Source: Duganella sp. BuS-21
GTDB lineage: Bacteria > Pseudomonadota > Gammaproteobacteria > Burkholderiales > Burkholderiaceae_D
Direction of reading: 5' to 3'
NCBI GenBank assembly: GCA_041874725.1
Contig: CP097466.1
Coordinates: 1,612,001 to 1,676,000, forward strand
Length of the DNA: 64,000 nt
Positions 46,486-56,156 of the stretch are shown here, in pieces. Within the stretch, counting starts at the first letter, position 1. Each line of letters starts with the position of its first letter. The notes under the pieces were generated by a model that was given only the letters and a program-made list of their open reading frames with translations, did not search any database and was not told the origin of the DNA. Both the position numbers and the translations under genes were made by a program.

Positions 46486-47424
46486 TTACTTTTGCGACAG
46501 CGCCTTGGCCGCCGTGGTCACCTGCTCGCGCAGCCACTTGTGTTCCGGCGCCTGGTGCACGCGCTCGTGCCACAGCTGGTAGAAGCGCATCGCCGGGAAT
46601 TTCACCGGCACGGTGTAGGTCTTCAGCGGCATCAGCTTTTCGTAGTGGCGCACGAACTGGCTGCCGGTGGTCAGCACCAGATCGGTCTGCGCCAGCATGT
46701 GCGGGATCAAACCGAAGTAGGCCGATTCCACCATCACGTTGCGCTGCAGGCCCTGGCGTTCAAGGTAATCGTCGATGACGCCGTGGTAGCCCGGCAGGAT
46801 CTGGGTCGGCGCCACGTGCGGCAGCGACAGGTAGTCATCCATGGTCATCTTGTCGCTGGCGGTGCGCAGCGCATACGGACAGTCGGCACGCATCACGCAG
46901 ATGATGGGGTCTTCGAACAGCTTGGACATGTGCAGGTGCTCGGGCGGTTCGTCCCAGTTGGCGATGACCAGGTCCATGTCGCCGTCCGACAGCAGGCGCA
47001 CGTAGTCTACGCCCGGTCCCAGGCCGTGGATCTTGACGCGGCTGTTGGGCGAGCCGCGTCGCAGCAGCGCCACCAGATTCGGCAGGAACTGGCTGTCCAG
47101 GTAATCCGGCGCAGCCACGTGGAAGGTGCGCGCTTCCTCCTGTGGCACGAAAGGTGCCTTCTTGAGGAACAGGTTCTCGGTTTCGTCCAGAATGCGCTTT
47201 GCTGGTGCAAGCAGGCTTTCGCCGTGCTGGGTCGGCACCATGCCGCGCGCGCCGCGCACCAACAGCGGATCGCCGGTCAGTTCGCGCAGTTTGCGTAGCG
47301 AGGCGGAGATCGAGGGCTGCGGCTGATTCAGCTTGAGGGCGACGCGGGAGACGTTTTTCTCGACCAGCAGCAGGTAGAGGATGCGGATCAGGTGGAGGTC
47401 CAGGTGTTGCGGCAAAGCGGACAT
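46486..47424 (-). CDS. LysR-family transcriptional regulator, likely of urate degradation
   Basis: A 312-residue LysR protein with HTH region LLVEKNVSRVALKLNQPQPSISASLRKLREL and NodD/PcpR-like effector domain features (MVPTQHGESLLAPAK). It is transcribed away from puuD, and upstream of uraD-allC on the same strand by about 70 nt. This placement makes it the probable regulator of the urate genes on both sides; the inducer (urate or allantoin) is inferred. Confidence 0.9.
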   Translation of the reverse strand: MSALPQHLDLHLIRILYLLLVEKNVSRVALKLNQPQPSISASLRKLRELTGDPLLVRGARGMVPTQHGESLLAPAKRILDETENLFLKKAPFVPQEEARTFHVAAPDYLDSQFLPNLVALLRRGSPNSRVKIHGLGPGVDYVRLLSDGDMDLVIANWDEPPEHLHMSKLFEDPIICVMRADCPYALRTASDKMTMDDYLSLPHVAPTQILPGYHGVIDDYLERQGLQRNVMVESAYFGLIPHMLAQTDLVLTTGSQFVRHYEKLMPLKTYTVPVKFPAMRFYQLWHERVHQAPEHKWLREQVTTAAKALSQK

Positions 47425-47483
47425 GGGGGCAATCGGTTTATACGGAATCGGATATGTCTAATATACTCCATTGTTCATGTAGC

Positions 47484-47497
47484 CGGAATCAAATCCG
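47484..47497. promoter_or_regulatory. putative LysR binding site in the lysR/puuD spacer
   Basis: CGGA-ATCAAA-TCCG is an inverted repeat. The half-site CGGAATC recurs at 47443-47449, 41 bp to the left. Both lie in the 118-bp divergent spacer where a LysR regulator would be expected to bind. Confidence 0.4.
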
Positions 47498-47542
47498 TTT
47501 ATCTTCTGTAAATTAGCCACATCTTTGACCCGATAAAAATAC

Positions 47543-48751
47543 ATGGAATACCTGATCCCTTACGGCCTTGAGTGGCTGAATCTCCTGGTGCGCTGGCTGC
47601 ATATCATCACCGGCATCGCCTGGATAGGCGCCTCGTTCTACTTCGTATGGCTGGACAATTCGATCCGTCCGCCGGCGCCGGGATCGGACCTGGCGAAGAA
47701 GGGCGTGTCGGGCGAGCTGTGGGCGGTGCACGGCGGCGGCTTCTATCATCCGCAAAAGTATCTGGTGGCGCCGGCCGAACTGCCGAAGGAGCTGCACTGG
47801 TTTAAATGGGAAGCGTATTCCACCTGGCTGTCCGGCATCGCGCTGCTGACCATCGCCTACTACTTCAACGCGCAGGCCATGATGATCGATAAGTCGGTGG
47901 CCGATCTCACCAGTCTGCAGGCGGTGGGCGTCGGCATCGGCACCCTGGTGGTCGGCTGGACGGTATACGACCTGCTGTGCCGCTCCGCGCTGGGCAAGCA
48001 TGACTTGTGGTTCGGCGTAGTGACCTTCGCGCTGATCGTCGGCGCGGCGTATGGTCTGACGCATGTGCTGAGCGGCCGCGCGGCCTATATCCACGTTGGT
48101 GCGCTGATCGGCACCATCATGGTCGGCAATGTGCTGATGCTGATTATTCCGGGCCAACGCAAGATGGTGGAGGCCATGTCGGCCGGCCGCATGCCCGATC
48201 CGGTGCATGGCCAGAAGGCCAAGCAGCGCAGCGTCCACAATAACTACTTCACGCTGCCGGTGCTGTTCATCATGATCAGCAACCACTATGCGATGACCTA
48301 CCGCCACCAGCATGCGTGGCTGGTGCTGGCGTTCATCATGGCGGCCGGCGTCTTCATCCGCCACTTCTTCAACCTGCGCCACAAGGGCCGGGTCGAGTGG
48401 CGCTATCCCGCCATCGGCGTGGCGCTGCTGGCTGCGGTGGCGGTGGCAATTGCGCCGGCCAAACCGGTGGCGTCCGCGCCTGCGGCCGATCCGGCCGCCG
48501 AATTCGCCAAGGTCAAAGCGGTGATCGACACGCGCTGCCTGTCGTGCCACGCGGCCCATCCTACGCAGCCCGGTTTCGCCGCCGCGCCGCTGGGCGTGGC
48601 CTTCGACAGCGCCGCCGAGATCCATCAGAACGCGGAAAAGATCTACAAGCAGGTAGTACAGACCAAGGCCATGCCGCTGGCTAACCTGACCAATATGACC
48701 GATGCCGAGCGCGCGCAGATCGCCGCCTGGTACGAGTCCGGCGCAAAATGA
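47543..48751 (+). CDS. puuD: membrane-bound urate hydroxylase with cytochrome c domain
   Basis: A 402-residue protein. Residues 1-310 carry about eight membrane helices (LLVRWLHIITGIAWIGASFYFVWLD, IHVGALIGTIMVGNVLMLIIPG, NNYFTLPVLFIMISNHYAM). The C-terminal 90 residues form a cytochrome c domain with CLSCH at about 332-336 and a distal Met (TKAMPLANLTNMT). This architecture defines PuuD, which oxidises urate to 5-hydroxyisourate and passes electrons to the respiratory chain without making H2O2. It is followed 10 nt later by an M20 peptidase. Confidence 0.95.
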   Translation: MEYLIPYGLEWLNLLVRWLHIITGIAWIGASFYFVWLDNSIRPPAPGSDLAKKGVSGELWAVHGGGFYHPQKYLVAPAELPKELHWFKWEAYSTWLSGIALLTIAYYFNAQAMMIDKSVADLTSLQAVGVGIGTLVVGWTVYDLLCRSALGKHDLWFGVVTFALIVGAAYGLTHVLSGRAAYIHVGALIGTIMVGNVLMLIIPGQRKMVEAMSAGRMPDPVHGQKAKQRSVHNNYFTLPVLFIMISNHYAMTYRHQHAWLVLAFIMAAGVFIRHFFNLRHKGRVEWRYPAIGVALLAAVAVAIAPAKPVASAPAADPAAEFAKVKAVIDTRCLSCHAAHPTQPGFAAAPLGVAFDSAAEIHQNAEKIYKQVVQTKAMPLANLTNMTDAERAQIAAWYESGAK

Positions 48752-48761
48752 AGGAGCACAA

Positions 48762-49991
48762 ATGAACAAGAAAGAGCAACTGGCGCAATGGATCGACGCC
48801 CACTTTGATGAAGAAGTCGGCGTGCTGCAGCAACTGCTGCGCATGCCGACCGATACGCCGCCCGGCAACAACGCACCGCACGCGGACCTGGTGGCCGATC
48901 TGGTGCAGGCCTACGGCTGGACCGCTGAAAAGCACGTGGTGCCGCAGCAGGAAGTGCGCGACTACGGCATGGAGAGCATCACCAACCTGATCGTGCGCCG
49001 TCCGTATGCGGCGGGCGGCCCGACCGTGGCGTTGAACGCGCATGGCGATGTGGTGCCGCCGGGTGACAACTGGACCTATCCGCCGTATGGCGGCGTGGTG
49101 GACAACGGCTTTATCTACGGCCGCGCGGCGGCGGTGTCCAAGTGCGACTTCGCCACCTACATCTTCGCGGTGCGCGCGCTGGAGGCGCTGGACGTGCCGC
49201 TCAAGGGCGGGCTGGAACTGCACTTCACCTACGACGAGGAATTCGGCGGCTTGCTGGGGCCTGGCTGGCTGCTGGAGCAGAAGCTGACCAAGCCCGATTA
49301 CGTGATCGCGGCGGGCTTCAGCTACAACATCGTCACCGCGCACAACGCCTGTCTGCAATTGGAGATCACGGTGCACGGCAAGTCCGGCCACGGCGCCATG
49401 CCGGAAACCGGTCACGACGCGCTGCAGGCGGCCACCCGCATCCTGAACGCGATCTACGGCGAGCTGCCGGAACTGAAAAAGATCAAATCGACAATCGCCG
49501 GCATCGACTCGCCGACCATGCTGGTGGGCCGCATCGACGGCGGCACCAACACCAACGTGGTGCCGGGCAAAGTGACGCTGAAGATGGACCGCCGCATGAT
49601 TCCGGAAGAAGATCCGGTGGCGGTGGAAGCCCAGGTGCGCGCGCTGATCGAGAACGCGGTGCAGGGCGTGCCCGGCATCACGCTGGAGATCAAGCGCCTG
49701 CTGCTGTCGCATGCGCTGCGCGAGCGGCCGGGCACGGAAACGCTGGTGGCCAGCCTGCAGCAGAACGCGCAGACCTTCATCGGCGAGCAGATTCCGGCGC
49801 AAGGCACGCCGCTGTATGCGGATGCGCGCCTGTACGGCGAGCATGGCATCCCGGCGGTGCTGTACGGCGCCGGTCCGCGCACCGTACCCGAATCCAACGC
49901 CAAGAAGGCCGACGAGCGCCTCGATCTGGACGACCTGCGCAAGGCGACCAAGGTGGTAGCATGCACCTTGTTCGATTTCCTTGGAGCGTAA
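48762..49991 (+). CDS. M20-family amidohydrolase/peptidase (ArgE/DapE-like)
   Basis: A 409-residue metallohydrolase starting at ATG 48762 with AAGGAG. Metal-ligand motifs: VALNAHGDVVPPGDNW, IYGRAAAVSKCDFATYIFAVRAL, FTYDEEFGGLLGPGWLL, HGKSGHGAMPETGHDALQAA and NVVPGKVTLKMDRRMIPEE. ArgE/DapE relatives deacylate amino acids, but the substrate cannot be read from sequence. It lies directly after puuD, so it is probably co-transcribed and could act on a ureide or formyl/carbamoyl compound; that is inference only. Confidence 0.85.
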   Translation: MNKKEQLAQWIDAHFDEEVGVLQQLLRMPTDTPPGNNAPHADLVADLVQAYGWTAEKHVVPQQEVRDYGMESITNLIVRRPYAAGGPTVALNAHGDVVPPGDNWTYPPYGGVVDNGFIYGRAAAVSKCDFATYIFAVRALEALDVPLKGGLELHFTYDEEFGGLLGPGWLLEQKLTKPDYVIAAGFSYNIVTAHNACLQLEITVHGKSGHGAMPETGHDALQAATRILNAIYGELPELKKIKSTIAGIDSPTMLVGRIDGGTNTNVVPGKVTLKMDRRMIPEEDPVAVEAQVRALIENAVQGVPGITLEIKRLLLSHALRERPGTETLVASLQQNAQTFIGEQIPAQGTPLYADARLYGEHGIPAVLYGAGPRTVPESNAKKADERLDLDDLRKATKVVACTLFDFLGA

Positions 49992-49992
49992 G

Positions 49993-50724
49993 TCAAGGCG
50001 AAATAAAGTACTTTCGGTGCAGCCGGGCCTTCAGGCCTTGCGCTGCCAGACGCCGGCCGGCGTCGGTCAGGGCCTGCGCCAGCGCGCCATGGTCCCTGCC
50101 CAGATAAATATACAGATTGAATTCGTCGAGTTGCCTGCCGGTGCGACCTTGCGGCAGCAGCGCTTTGGATGCTTCACTCAGGCTGCCGTCGTCGAACAGG
50201 CAGGCTTCGTCGCGGCCGTTGAGCACCATTTGCAGGCAGGCCGGCACGGACTGCACGTCATGCGGCTGCAACTGAGGCCGTAGCGCCTCCAGCCGGCGTT
50301 GATAGATGAAGATGCCGCGCTTGTAGCTCACAGTGCGTGCCTTGCGTTCCAGTTCTTCCCAACTATTGATGTCCGGCTGGCCTGCGCGCGTGAACACATA
50401 GCTGCGGGAGGTGACGAAGGGCTCTTCCACGCGCCGGTACGCGGGATTTTTTTGACCGTATTCGATCACCCGGCCCATCTCGCCGGCGATGCTGCCGTCG
50501 GCCAGCATGGCGGAGCTGCGCCGGCCGGGCAGGCTTTGCAGCAGGCAGCGCTGGCGCACCTCCGCGCATAAATGCTGCAGGTATTCGGTAGCGTAGGCGT
50601 AGATGATCGAATCGACTTCGTGGGTGGTGCCGAAGATCAGCGTGTCCGGGCCTTGCGCCGATGCGGGGCTGGGCGCGGATAGGACAAGAGCGATGGCCAG
50701 AAGGGCGGGCCAACAGCGGGGCAT
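49993..50724 (-). CDS. periplasmic solute-binding-protein-like protein
   Basis: A 243-residue exported protein with signal peptide MPRCWPALLAIALVLSAPSP (cleavage near ASA-QGPD). The fold resembles bacterial extracellular solute-binding protein family 3: SSAMLADGSIAGEMGRVIEYG, FVTSRSYVFTRAG, SWEELERKARTVSYKRG. No permease or ATPase genes are adjacent, and stand-alone proteins of this kind are common in this bacterial group with unknown roles. It is convergent with the M20 gene and divergent from pqiA (39-bp spacer). Confidence 0.78.
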   Translation of the reverse strand: MPRCWPALLAIALVLSAPSPASAQGPDTLIFGTTHEVDSIIYAYATEYLQHLCAEVRQRCLLQSLPGRRSSAMLADGSIAGEMGRVIEYGQKNPAYRRVEEPFVTSRSYVFTRAGQPDINSWEELERKARTVSYKRGIFIYQRRLEALRPQLQPHDVQSVPACLQMVLNGRDEACLFDDGSLSEASKALLPQGRTGRQLDEFNLYIYLGRDHGALAQALTDAGRRLAAQGLKARLHRKYFISP

Positions 50725-50763
50725 GGGCTGTCTCCGGATTGAAATCGTGCTCTATGATAGCCG

Positions 50764-52053
50764 ATGTATTATATGGAAATGCATCGATACGATCTAATCA
50801 GCTGTCATGACTGCGGCGTGCTGCACCAGCGCCGCCCGCTGCGCCCGCGCGAGAAGGCGCGCTGCGTGCGTTGCGGCTCCGTTCTGTATCGCGGCATCCA
50901 TTCCGACGCCGGCCGCATGGCCGCCATCACCCTGGCTGCGGTGATCACTTTCCTGATTGCGCAGTTCTTCCCCATCGTGCAGCTGGAGGTGGGCGGTTAC
51001 AGCACCAGCGCCACGCTGCTGGGCGCCATCCGCGTGCTGTGGATGGAGAAGATGCAGGTGGTGGCGGCGGTGGTGTTCGTGCTCACCATGGTGCTGCCGG
51101 CGGTGGAACTGTCTTCCCTGACGTATGTGACGATGTCGTTGCGGCGCGGCGTGCGGCCTCCGGGTTTCGATCAATTGCTGCGCATGGTCGGCCTGGCGCG
51201 GCGCTGGGGCATGACCGAGGTGCTGATGATCGGCATCCTGATCACCATCGTCAAGATGACCAGCCTGGCCCAGGTGGTGGTGCAACCGGGCTTGTACGCC
51301 TTCGGCGCGCTGACGCTGATGCTGGCCATCGTGGTGTCTTTCGATCCCAAGATCCTATGGAATATCGGCGAGCATTTGCCGGCAAGGGGGCAGGGCCGGG
51401 TGGCGCAGAAACCTTTTCACTACGCGGCGCTGGCCAAGGGGGTGCCGCTGCTGGCCTGCCATAGTTGCGGGCTGGTGGAGTCCTTGAAGTACAAGGTGCG
51501 CCACCAGTATTGCGCGCGCTGCGGCGCGCACCTGCACCGCCGCCATCCGGACAGCGTGGGCCGCACCTGGGCCTTTCTGCTGGCGGCCGCGATCCTCTAC
51601 ATTCCCGCCAACCTGCTGCCGGTGATGTACACCCACTCGCTGTTCGGCAAGGAGGACGACACCATTATCAGCGGCGTGGTCTACTTCTGGACCAGCGGCT
51701 CGCCGGCCCTGGCGGTGATTATTTTCGTCGCCAGCATCGTGGTGCCGGTGCTGAAGCTGGCGGCGCTGGCCTTGCTGGCGTGGACCGCGCAGCGGCGCTC
51801 GCGCTGGCGGCCCTTGCAGCGCACGCTGTTGTATCGCATCGTGGAGTTTGTTGGCCGCTGGTCGATGCTCGATATTTTTGTCATTACCCTGACGGTGGCG
51901 CTGGTGCGCTTCCAGTCGTTGGCGGTGATCACGGCCGGCCCCGGCGCGCTGGCGTTTTGCGCGGTGGTGGTGCTGACCATGATCGCGTCGATGCAGTTCG
52001 ATCCGCGCCTGATCTGGGACCCTGTTGATACACATGGAGAGAAGCATGTCTGA
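50764..52053 (+). CDS. pqiA: paraquat-inducible protein A family membrane protein
   Basis: A 429-residue inner-membrane protein with two PqiA repeats. Each begins with a zinc-ribbon-like pair of cysteines (CHDCG..CVRCG near residues 15-38; CHSCG..CARCG near 230-255) followed by four helices. Three ATGs (50764, 50773, 50779) are possible starts. PqiA anchors the PqiABC system, which links inner and outer membranes and is tied to lipid transport and membrane-stress defence. It overlaps pqiB by 8 nt. Confidence 0.94.
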   Translation: MYYMEMHRYDLISCHDCGVLHQRRPLRPREKARCVRCGSVLYRGIHSDAGRMAAITLAAVITFLIAQFFPIVQLEVGGYSTSATLLGAIRVLWMEKMQVVAAVVFVLTMVLPAVELSSLTYVTMSLRRGVRPPGFDQLLRMVGLARRWGMTEVLMIGILITIVKMTSLAQVVVQPGLYAFGALTLMLAIVVSFDPKILWNIGEHLPARGQGRVAQKPFHYAALAKGVPLLACHSCGLVESLKYKVRHQYCARCGAHLHRRHPDSVGRTWAFLLAAAILYIPANLLPVMYTHSLFGKEDDTIISGVVYFWTSGSPALAVIIFVASIVVPVLKLAALALLAWTAQRRSRWRPLQRTLLYRIVEFVGRWSMLDIFVITLTVALVRFQSLAVITAGPGALAFCAVVVLTMIASMQFDPRLIWDPVDTHGEKHV

Positions 52054-53695
52054 AAACGAGAGCGGCCCAACGCCGCCATTGCCGTCGCCGCCGTCGCCAC
52101 AGTTGCCTGAGCCGGATGTGGAAAAGGCCAGCCGCTGGCTGCCGTCGCTGGTGTGGCTGATTCCCTTGCTGGCGGCGCTGATCGGCCTGACCCTGGTGGT
52201 CAAGTCGGTGCTCGACCAGGGACCGACGGTGGTGGTCAGCTTCCGCAGCGCGGACGGGCTGGAGCCGGGCAAGACCAAGGTCAAATACAAGGATGTCGAT
52301 ATCGGTTTGGTGCGTTCGATTTCGCTGGCCAAGGATTTGTCCAAGGTGCTGGTGACCATCGACATGAGCAAGGAAGCCAAGCGCTTCACGGCGAACGATA
52401 CGCGCTTCTGGGTGGTGCGGCCGCGCATCGGCGCCAGCGGCGTGTCGGGTCTGAACACCTTGCTGTCCGGGTCTTACATCGGCGTCGACGCCGGCAAGTC
52501 GGAAGAGACCAAGACCGATTTCACGGGATTGGAAAAACCGCCGCAGGTGGCGCGCGACGAGAAGGGCACGACCTATACGCTGCATGGCGACACGCTGGGC
52601 TCCATCGATGTCGGTTCGCCGATTTTCTACCGCCGCATCCAGGTGGGGCAGGTGACGGCTTTCGATCTAGAAGAGCAGGGACGCGGCGTGAAGATGACGG
52701 TGTTCGTCAGCGCGCCTTATGACCAGTACGTGGGCAAGAATACGCGCTGGTGGCATGCCAGCGGCGTCGACGTGCGGCTCGATTCCAGCGGCTTCAAGGT
52801 CAATACGCAATCGCTGGCGGCGCTGCTGGTGGGCGGTATCGCGTTCGAGTCGGTGAGCGGGCAGAAGCCTTTGGCCGTGGCGCCGGTGGGGACCGAGTTT
52901 CCGTTGGCGGCCGACCAGGGCAGCGCCCTGCGCGAACCCGACGGCGTGCCGATTACCACGGTGCTGTATTTCGACCAGTCGCTGCGCGGCTTGGCGCCGG
53001 GCGCGCCGGTGGATTTCCGCGGCATCGTGATGGGCGAGGTGCGCTCGGTCGGTGTGGAGTTCGATCCGGTGAAGAAGAACTTCCGCATGCCGGTGACGGT
53101 GGATATGTATCCGGCGCGGCTGGGGCGCAGTTTTGCGCAGACCATCGCCAACGACCAGGAACGCAACGCCGGCCCGGCATTGCTGGAGCGGCTGGTGGCG
53201 CGCGGCCTGCGCGGACAACTGCGGACCGGGAATCTACTGACAGGACAACTGTACGTGGCGCTGGACTTCTTCCCGCATGCGGCGGCGGTCAAGATGGATA
53301 TCACGCAGGAGGTGCCGGAAGTGCCGACGGTGCCGAACAGCCTGGACGAATTGCAGACACAGATATCGAGCATTGCGCGCAAGCTGGATAAGGTGCCGTT
53401 CGAGGAAATCGGCAAGAACCTGCGCGATACGCTGAAGAGCGTGGAAGTGCTGATAAAGCAGCTTGAAAAGCAGGTGGTGCCGGAAATGAAGGACACCCTG
53501 GCTGCGGCCCGCAAGACCTTCGGCGAGGCCGACCAGCTACTACAGAAGGATTCGCCGGTGCAGTCGGACCTGCGCGAAGCCTTGCAGCAGTTGACGCAGA
53601 CCTTGCAGTCGCTGAATGCGGTGTCGGATTACCTGGAGCGCCATCCCGAGTCGCTGATACGCGGCAAACAGGAGAAAAAAGGAGAGCAGAAATGA
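52046..53695 (+). CDS. pqiB: MCE-domain protein PqiB
   Basis: A 549-residue protein with one N-terminal membrane helix (WLPSLVWLIPLLAALIGLTL), three MCE/MlaD domains (VVVSFRSADGLEPGKTKVKY, TLHGDTLGSIDVGSPIFYRR, TVLYFDQSLRGLAPGAPVDF), and a C-terminal coiled coil (about 450-530). This is the stacked-ring, needle-like PqiB plan seen in E. coli at nearly the same length. ATG 52046 has GGAGAG upstream and lies inside the end of pqiA. Confidence 0.95.
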   Translation: MSENESGPTPPLPSPPSPQLPEPDVEKASRWLPSLVWLIPLLAALIGLTLVVKSVLDQGPTVVVSFRSADGLEPGKTKVKYKDVDIGLVRSISLAKDLSKVLVTIDMSKEAKRFTANDTRFWVVRPRIGASGVSGLNTLLSGSYIGVDAGKSEETKTDFTGLEKPPQVARDEKGTTYTLHGDTLGSIDVGSPIFYRRIQVGQVTAFDLEEQGRGVKMTVFVSAPYDQYVGKNTRWWHASGVDVRLDSSGFKVNTQSLAALLVGGIAFESVSGQKPLAVAPVGTEFPLAADQGSALREPDGVPITTVLYFDQSLRGLAPGAPVDFRGIVMGEVRSVGVEFDPVKKNFRMPVTVDMYPARLGRSFAQTIANDQERNAGPALLERLVARGLRGQLRTGNLLTGQLYVALDFFPHAAAVKMDITQEVPEVPTVPNSLDELQTQISSIARKLDKVPFEEIGKNLRDTLKSVEVLIKQLEKQVVPEMKDTLAAARKTFGEADQLLQKDSPVQSDLREALQQLTQTLQSLNAVSDYLERHPESLIRGKQEKKGEQK

Positions 53696-54291
53696 TGCGA
53701 CGTGGAGGTGCGGCTGCGGTGGCTGCGGTGTTGGTGCTGGCCGGCTGCGCCAGCGCGCCGCCGGAGCGTTTCTACAGTTTGAGCAGCGGCATGGGCGTGC
53801 CGGCCGCGCCGCTTGCGCGGGCCGGCTACTACATCGAAGTGCCGGCGGTGACGGTGCCGCAGCAGGTGGCGCGCAACCAGCTGGTGGTGACCACCGGCGC
53901 GGGGAGGGTGGATCTGCTGGAGCAGGAGCGCTGGGTGGCGCAGCCTGCGGCGGAGATCGGGCAGGCGTTGTCGCTGGCGATATCGGGGGAGTTGGGCACC
54001 ATCGACGTGTTCCGCACGCCGACGCCGGACAAGGCGCCGGTGTACCGCATCAGCACCAATGTGCAGCGCTTTGAATCGGCGCCGGGGCGGTATGCCTTGG
54101 TCGATGCCGTGTGGAGCGTGCGCCTGGTCGGCGCCACGCAGGTGCTGACTTGCCGCAGCATGGCGCAGGAGACGGTGGGTGCCGGCTACGATGAACTGGT
54201 GGCCGGTCATCGGCGTGCTGTGGGGCGGGTCGGGGCTGACATCACCCAAGCCGTGCGCGCGCTGGCGGCGGGCGGTAAGCCGGAGTGTTGA
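53692..54291 (+). CDS. pqiC: outer-membrane lipoprotein PqiC
   Basis: A 199-residue lipoprotein: lipobox LVLAGC-ASAPPERFYSL after a short signal, then an ABC-type transport auxiliary domain (PqiC/YmbA) with VTVPQQVARNQLVVTTG, RWVAQPAAEIGQALSLAI. It completes the PqiABC complex at the outer membrane. The ATGA overlap with pqiB shows coupling; ATG 53695 is an alternative start. A hairpin with a T-run follows. Confidence 0.92.
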   Translation: MMRRGGAAAVAAVLVLAGCASAPPERFYSLSSGMGVPAAPLARAGYYIEVPAVTVPQQVARNQLVVTTGAGRVDLLEQERWVAQPAAEIGQALSLAISGELGTIDVFRTPTPDKAPVYRISTNVQRFESAPGRYALVDAVWSVRLVGATQVLTCRSMAQETVGAGYDELVAGHRRAVGRVGADITQAVRALAAGGKPEC

Positions 54292-54344
54292 CGCAGTGGT
54301 GTGGAGCGTGCGGCACCGCCGGAACCCGCACACCGCTGCGGCTC

Positions 54345-54377
54345 AGGGTCTGACACCGTACGGGGTCAGACCCTTTT
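54345..54377 (+). terminator. GGGTCTGACC-type hairpin, copy 3, acting as terminator of pqiABC
   Basis: AGGGTCTGAC and GTCAGACCCT pair around a short ACCGTACGGG loop and are followed by TTTT, 54 nt after pqiC. It belongs to the same repeat family as 19557 and 36159, but this copy has the T-run of an intrinsic terminator. Confidence 0.72.
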
Positions 54378-54443
54378 GTTTGGGGTGACTGCAAGCTGCA
54401 CACGCGTCCACCGCCAACGATGCTGCTGCTTACTTACCCCGTC

Positions 54444-55355
54444 TTAACCCGAGGCCTGCATGGCTGCGCCAATCTGCCCGCGCAGCCAGACGTTGGCGGG
54501 GTCGCCGTCGACATTGGCGTGCCAGTACAGGTAGACGTCCAGCGATGGCATTTCCAGCGGAATCGGCAGGATCTGGTTGTTGAACTGCTGGTTGACGATG
54601 CGCGCCAGACGCTCGGGCATGGTCAAGGCCAGGTCGGTGACGCTGACCACCCGGCACGCCGCGAAGTAGTGCTGGCAGCGCAAACGGATACGCCGTTGCA
54701 GCCCTTGCCGGCTAAGCTCCACATCCTCCAGCCCCGGCCCGCGCCGGCGCGAGCTGGTCTGGATATGCTCCAGCGCCAGGTAGTTTTCCAACCCCCAGGT
54801 TTTCTTCTTCACCAGCGGATGGCCGCGTCGCACCAATACCACCGTCTTGTCGCCCGCCAGCTGCGCGCGGCGGATGTCGTTCGATAGCGGTAGCAGCACG
54901 TCGATGGCTGCGTCCAGCGTGCCGGCGGCCAGTTCGCTTTCCAGTTCGCGCCGGCTTACCTGCAGCGTGTTGAGCGTGGCCGCCGGCGCTTCGCGCGCGA
55001 TGCCGGTCATCAGCGGCGGCAGCACGCTTGCTTCCAGCACGTCGCGCACGGCCAGCGAGAAACTACGCTCGCTGCTGGCAGCGTCGAAGCGCGCCGCGCC
55101 GGTCAGCGTGACTTCGAAGCCGCGCAGCGCGCGCCGCACCGGGTCGATGATGGAACGCGCCAACGGCGTCGGCACCATCACGTGCCCTTGGCGCTCGAAC
55201 AGCGGGTCGTCGAACAGCTGCCGCAATCGGTTCAATGCGTGGCTGATGGCCGGCTGCGTCAGATTCATCTTCATGCTCGCGCGCGTGATGCTGCCTTCGG
55301 CGTAGATTGCCTCCAGCACGATGAACAGGTTGAGATCGACCTTAGATATATGCAT
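54444..55355 (-). CDS. LysR-family transcriptional regulator
   Basis: A 303-residue LysR protein (NodD-like group): VDLNLFIVLEAIYAEGSITRASMKMNLTQPAISHALNRLRQLFDDPLF is the HTH region. The effector domain has the usual PLMTGIAREAPAATLNTLQ. It is divergent from the histidine phosphatase/acyl-CoA dehydrogenase pair across an AT-rich 83-bp spacer containing TTCATTTGATGAA at about 55383-55395, a likely binding palindrome. It probably controls that pair. Confidence 0.9.
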   Translation of the reverse strand: MHISKVDLNLFIVLEAIYAEGSITRASMKMNLTQPAISHALNRLRQLFDDPLFERQGHVMVPTPLARSIIDPVRRALRGFEVTLTGAARFDAASSERSFSLAVRDVLEASVLPPLMTGIAREAPAATLNTLQVSRRELESELAAGTLDAAIDVLLPLSNDIRRAQLAGDKTVVLVRRGHPLVKKKTWGLENYLALEHIQTSSRRRGPGLEDVELSRQGLQRRIRLRCQHYFAACRVVSVTDLALTMPERLARIVNQQFNNQILPIPLEMPSLDVYLYWHANVDGDPANVWLRGQIGAAMQASG

Positions 55356-55438
55356 GATATTTATCCATATGAATTAATTCTATTCATTTGATGAATTATA
55401 GGCCAGGCGTTAAGCTAAGGGTCTGAAGGAGAATCCAT

Positions 55439-56143
55439 ATGGGACAAATTTTTCTGGTACGCCACGGGCAGGCCTCGTTCGGCGCCGCCAATTACGACCA
55501 GCTGTCCGAGCTGGGCTACGAACAGGCGCGCCTGCTGGGGCAGTGGTACGCCAACAGCCGCCAGTCCTTCGACAAAGTGATCAACGGCGGCATGGCGCGT
55601 CACCGCCAGACCGCCGACACCTGCCTGGCCGAGTTGCCCAAGCCGCTGCTGGCCGATACCGAGTGGATCACGGATGCAGACTTCGCGGAGTTCGATCACC
55701 ACGAGGTGCTGCTGCGCCATTGTCCCGAGTACGCCGACGCCGTCGCCTTCAAGGCGCTGCTGGCCGGCCATGTCGATCCGCCGCGCGCGCTCGAGCATCT
55801 GTTCCGCGCCGCCATGCAGCGCTGGATGAGCGGCTGGCACGATAGCGACTACGCCGAGCCGTGGCCGGATTTCCGCCGCCGCTGCGTGCGCGCACTGGAG
55901 CGGCTCGATACCGAAGACCGCGAACAGATCACCATCGTGTTCACCTCCGGCGGCGTGATCGCCACGCTGATGCAACATCTGCTGGGCCTGCAGGATTACC
56001 AGGTGATGGACTTGAGCTGGACCCTGGCCAATGGCGCCGTCACCAAGCTGCTGCAGCGCCCCGGCCAGTTCACGCTGGGCTACCTGAACAACTATGCGCA
56101 CCTGGAATGGCTCGGCCAGCCGGGCAGCGTCACCTACCGATAA
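55439..56143 (+). CDS. histidine phosphatase family protein
   Basis: A 234-residue phosphoglycerate-mutase-like protein with the catalytic RHG motif at the N-terminus ([13 protein letters not shown], His9) and later [18 protein letters not shown], where this family usually has a second histidine. Such proteins are mostly small-molecule phosphatases. It is 13 nt upstream of an acyl-CoA dehydrogenase; this pairing recurs in acyl-CoA gene clusters of proteobacteria. Substrate unknown. Confidence 0.9.
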   Translation: MGQIFLVRHGQASFGAANYDQLSELGYEQARLLGQWYANSRQSFDKVINGGMARHRQTADTCLAELPKPLLADTEWITDADFAEFDHHEVLLRHCPEYADAVAFKALLAGHVDPPRALEHLFRAAMQRWMSGWHDSDYAEPWPDFRRRCVRALERLDTEDREQITIVFTSGGVIATLMQHLLGLQDYQVMDLSWTLANGAVTKLLQRPGQFTLGYLNNYAHLEWLGQPGSVTYR

Positions 56144-56156
56144 GCGGAGACACACC

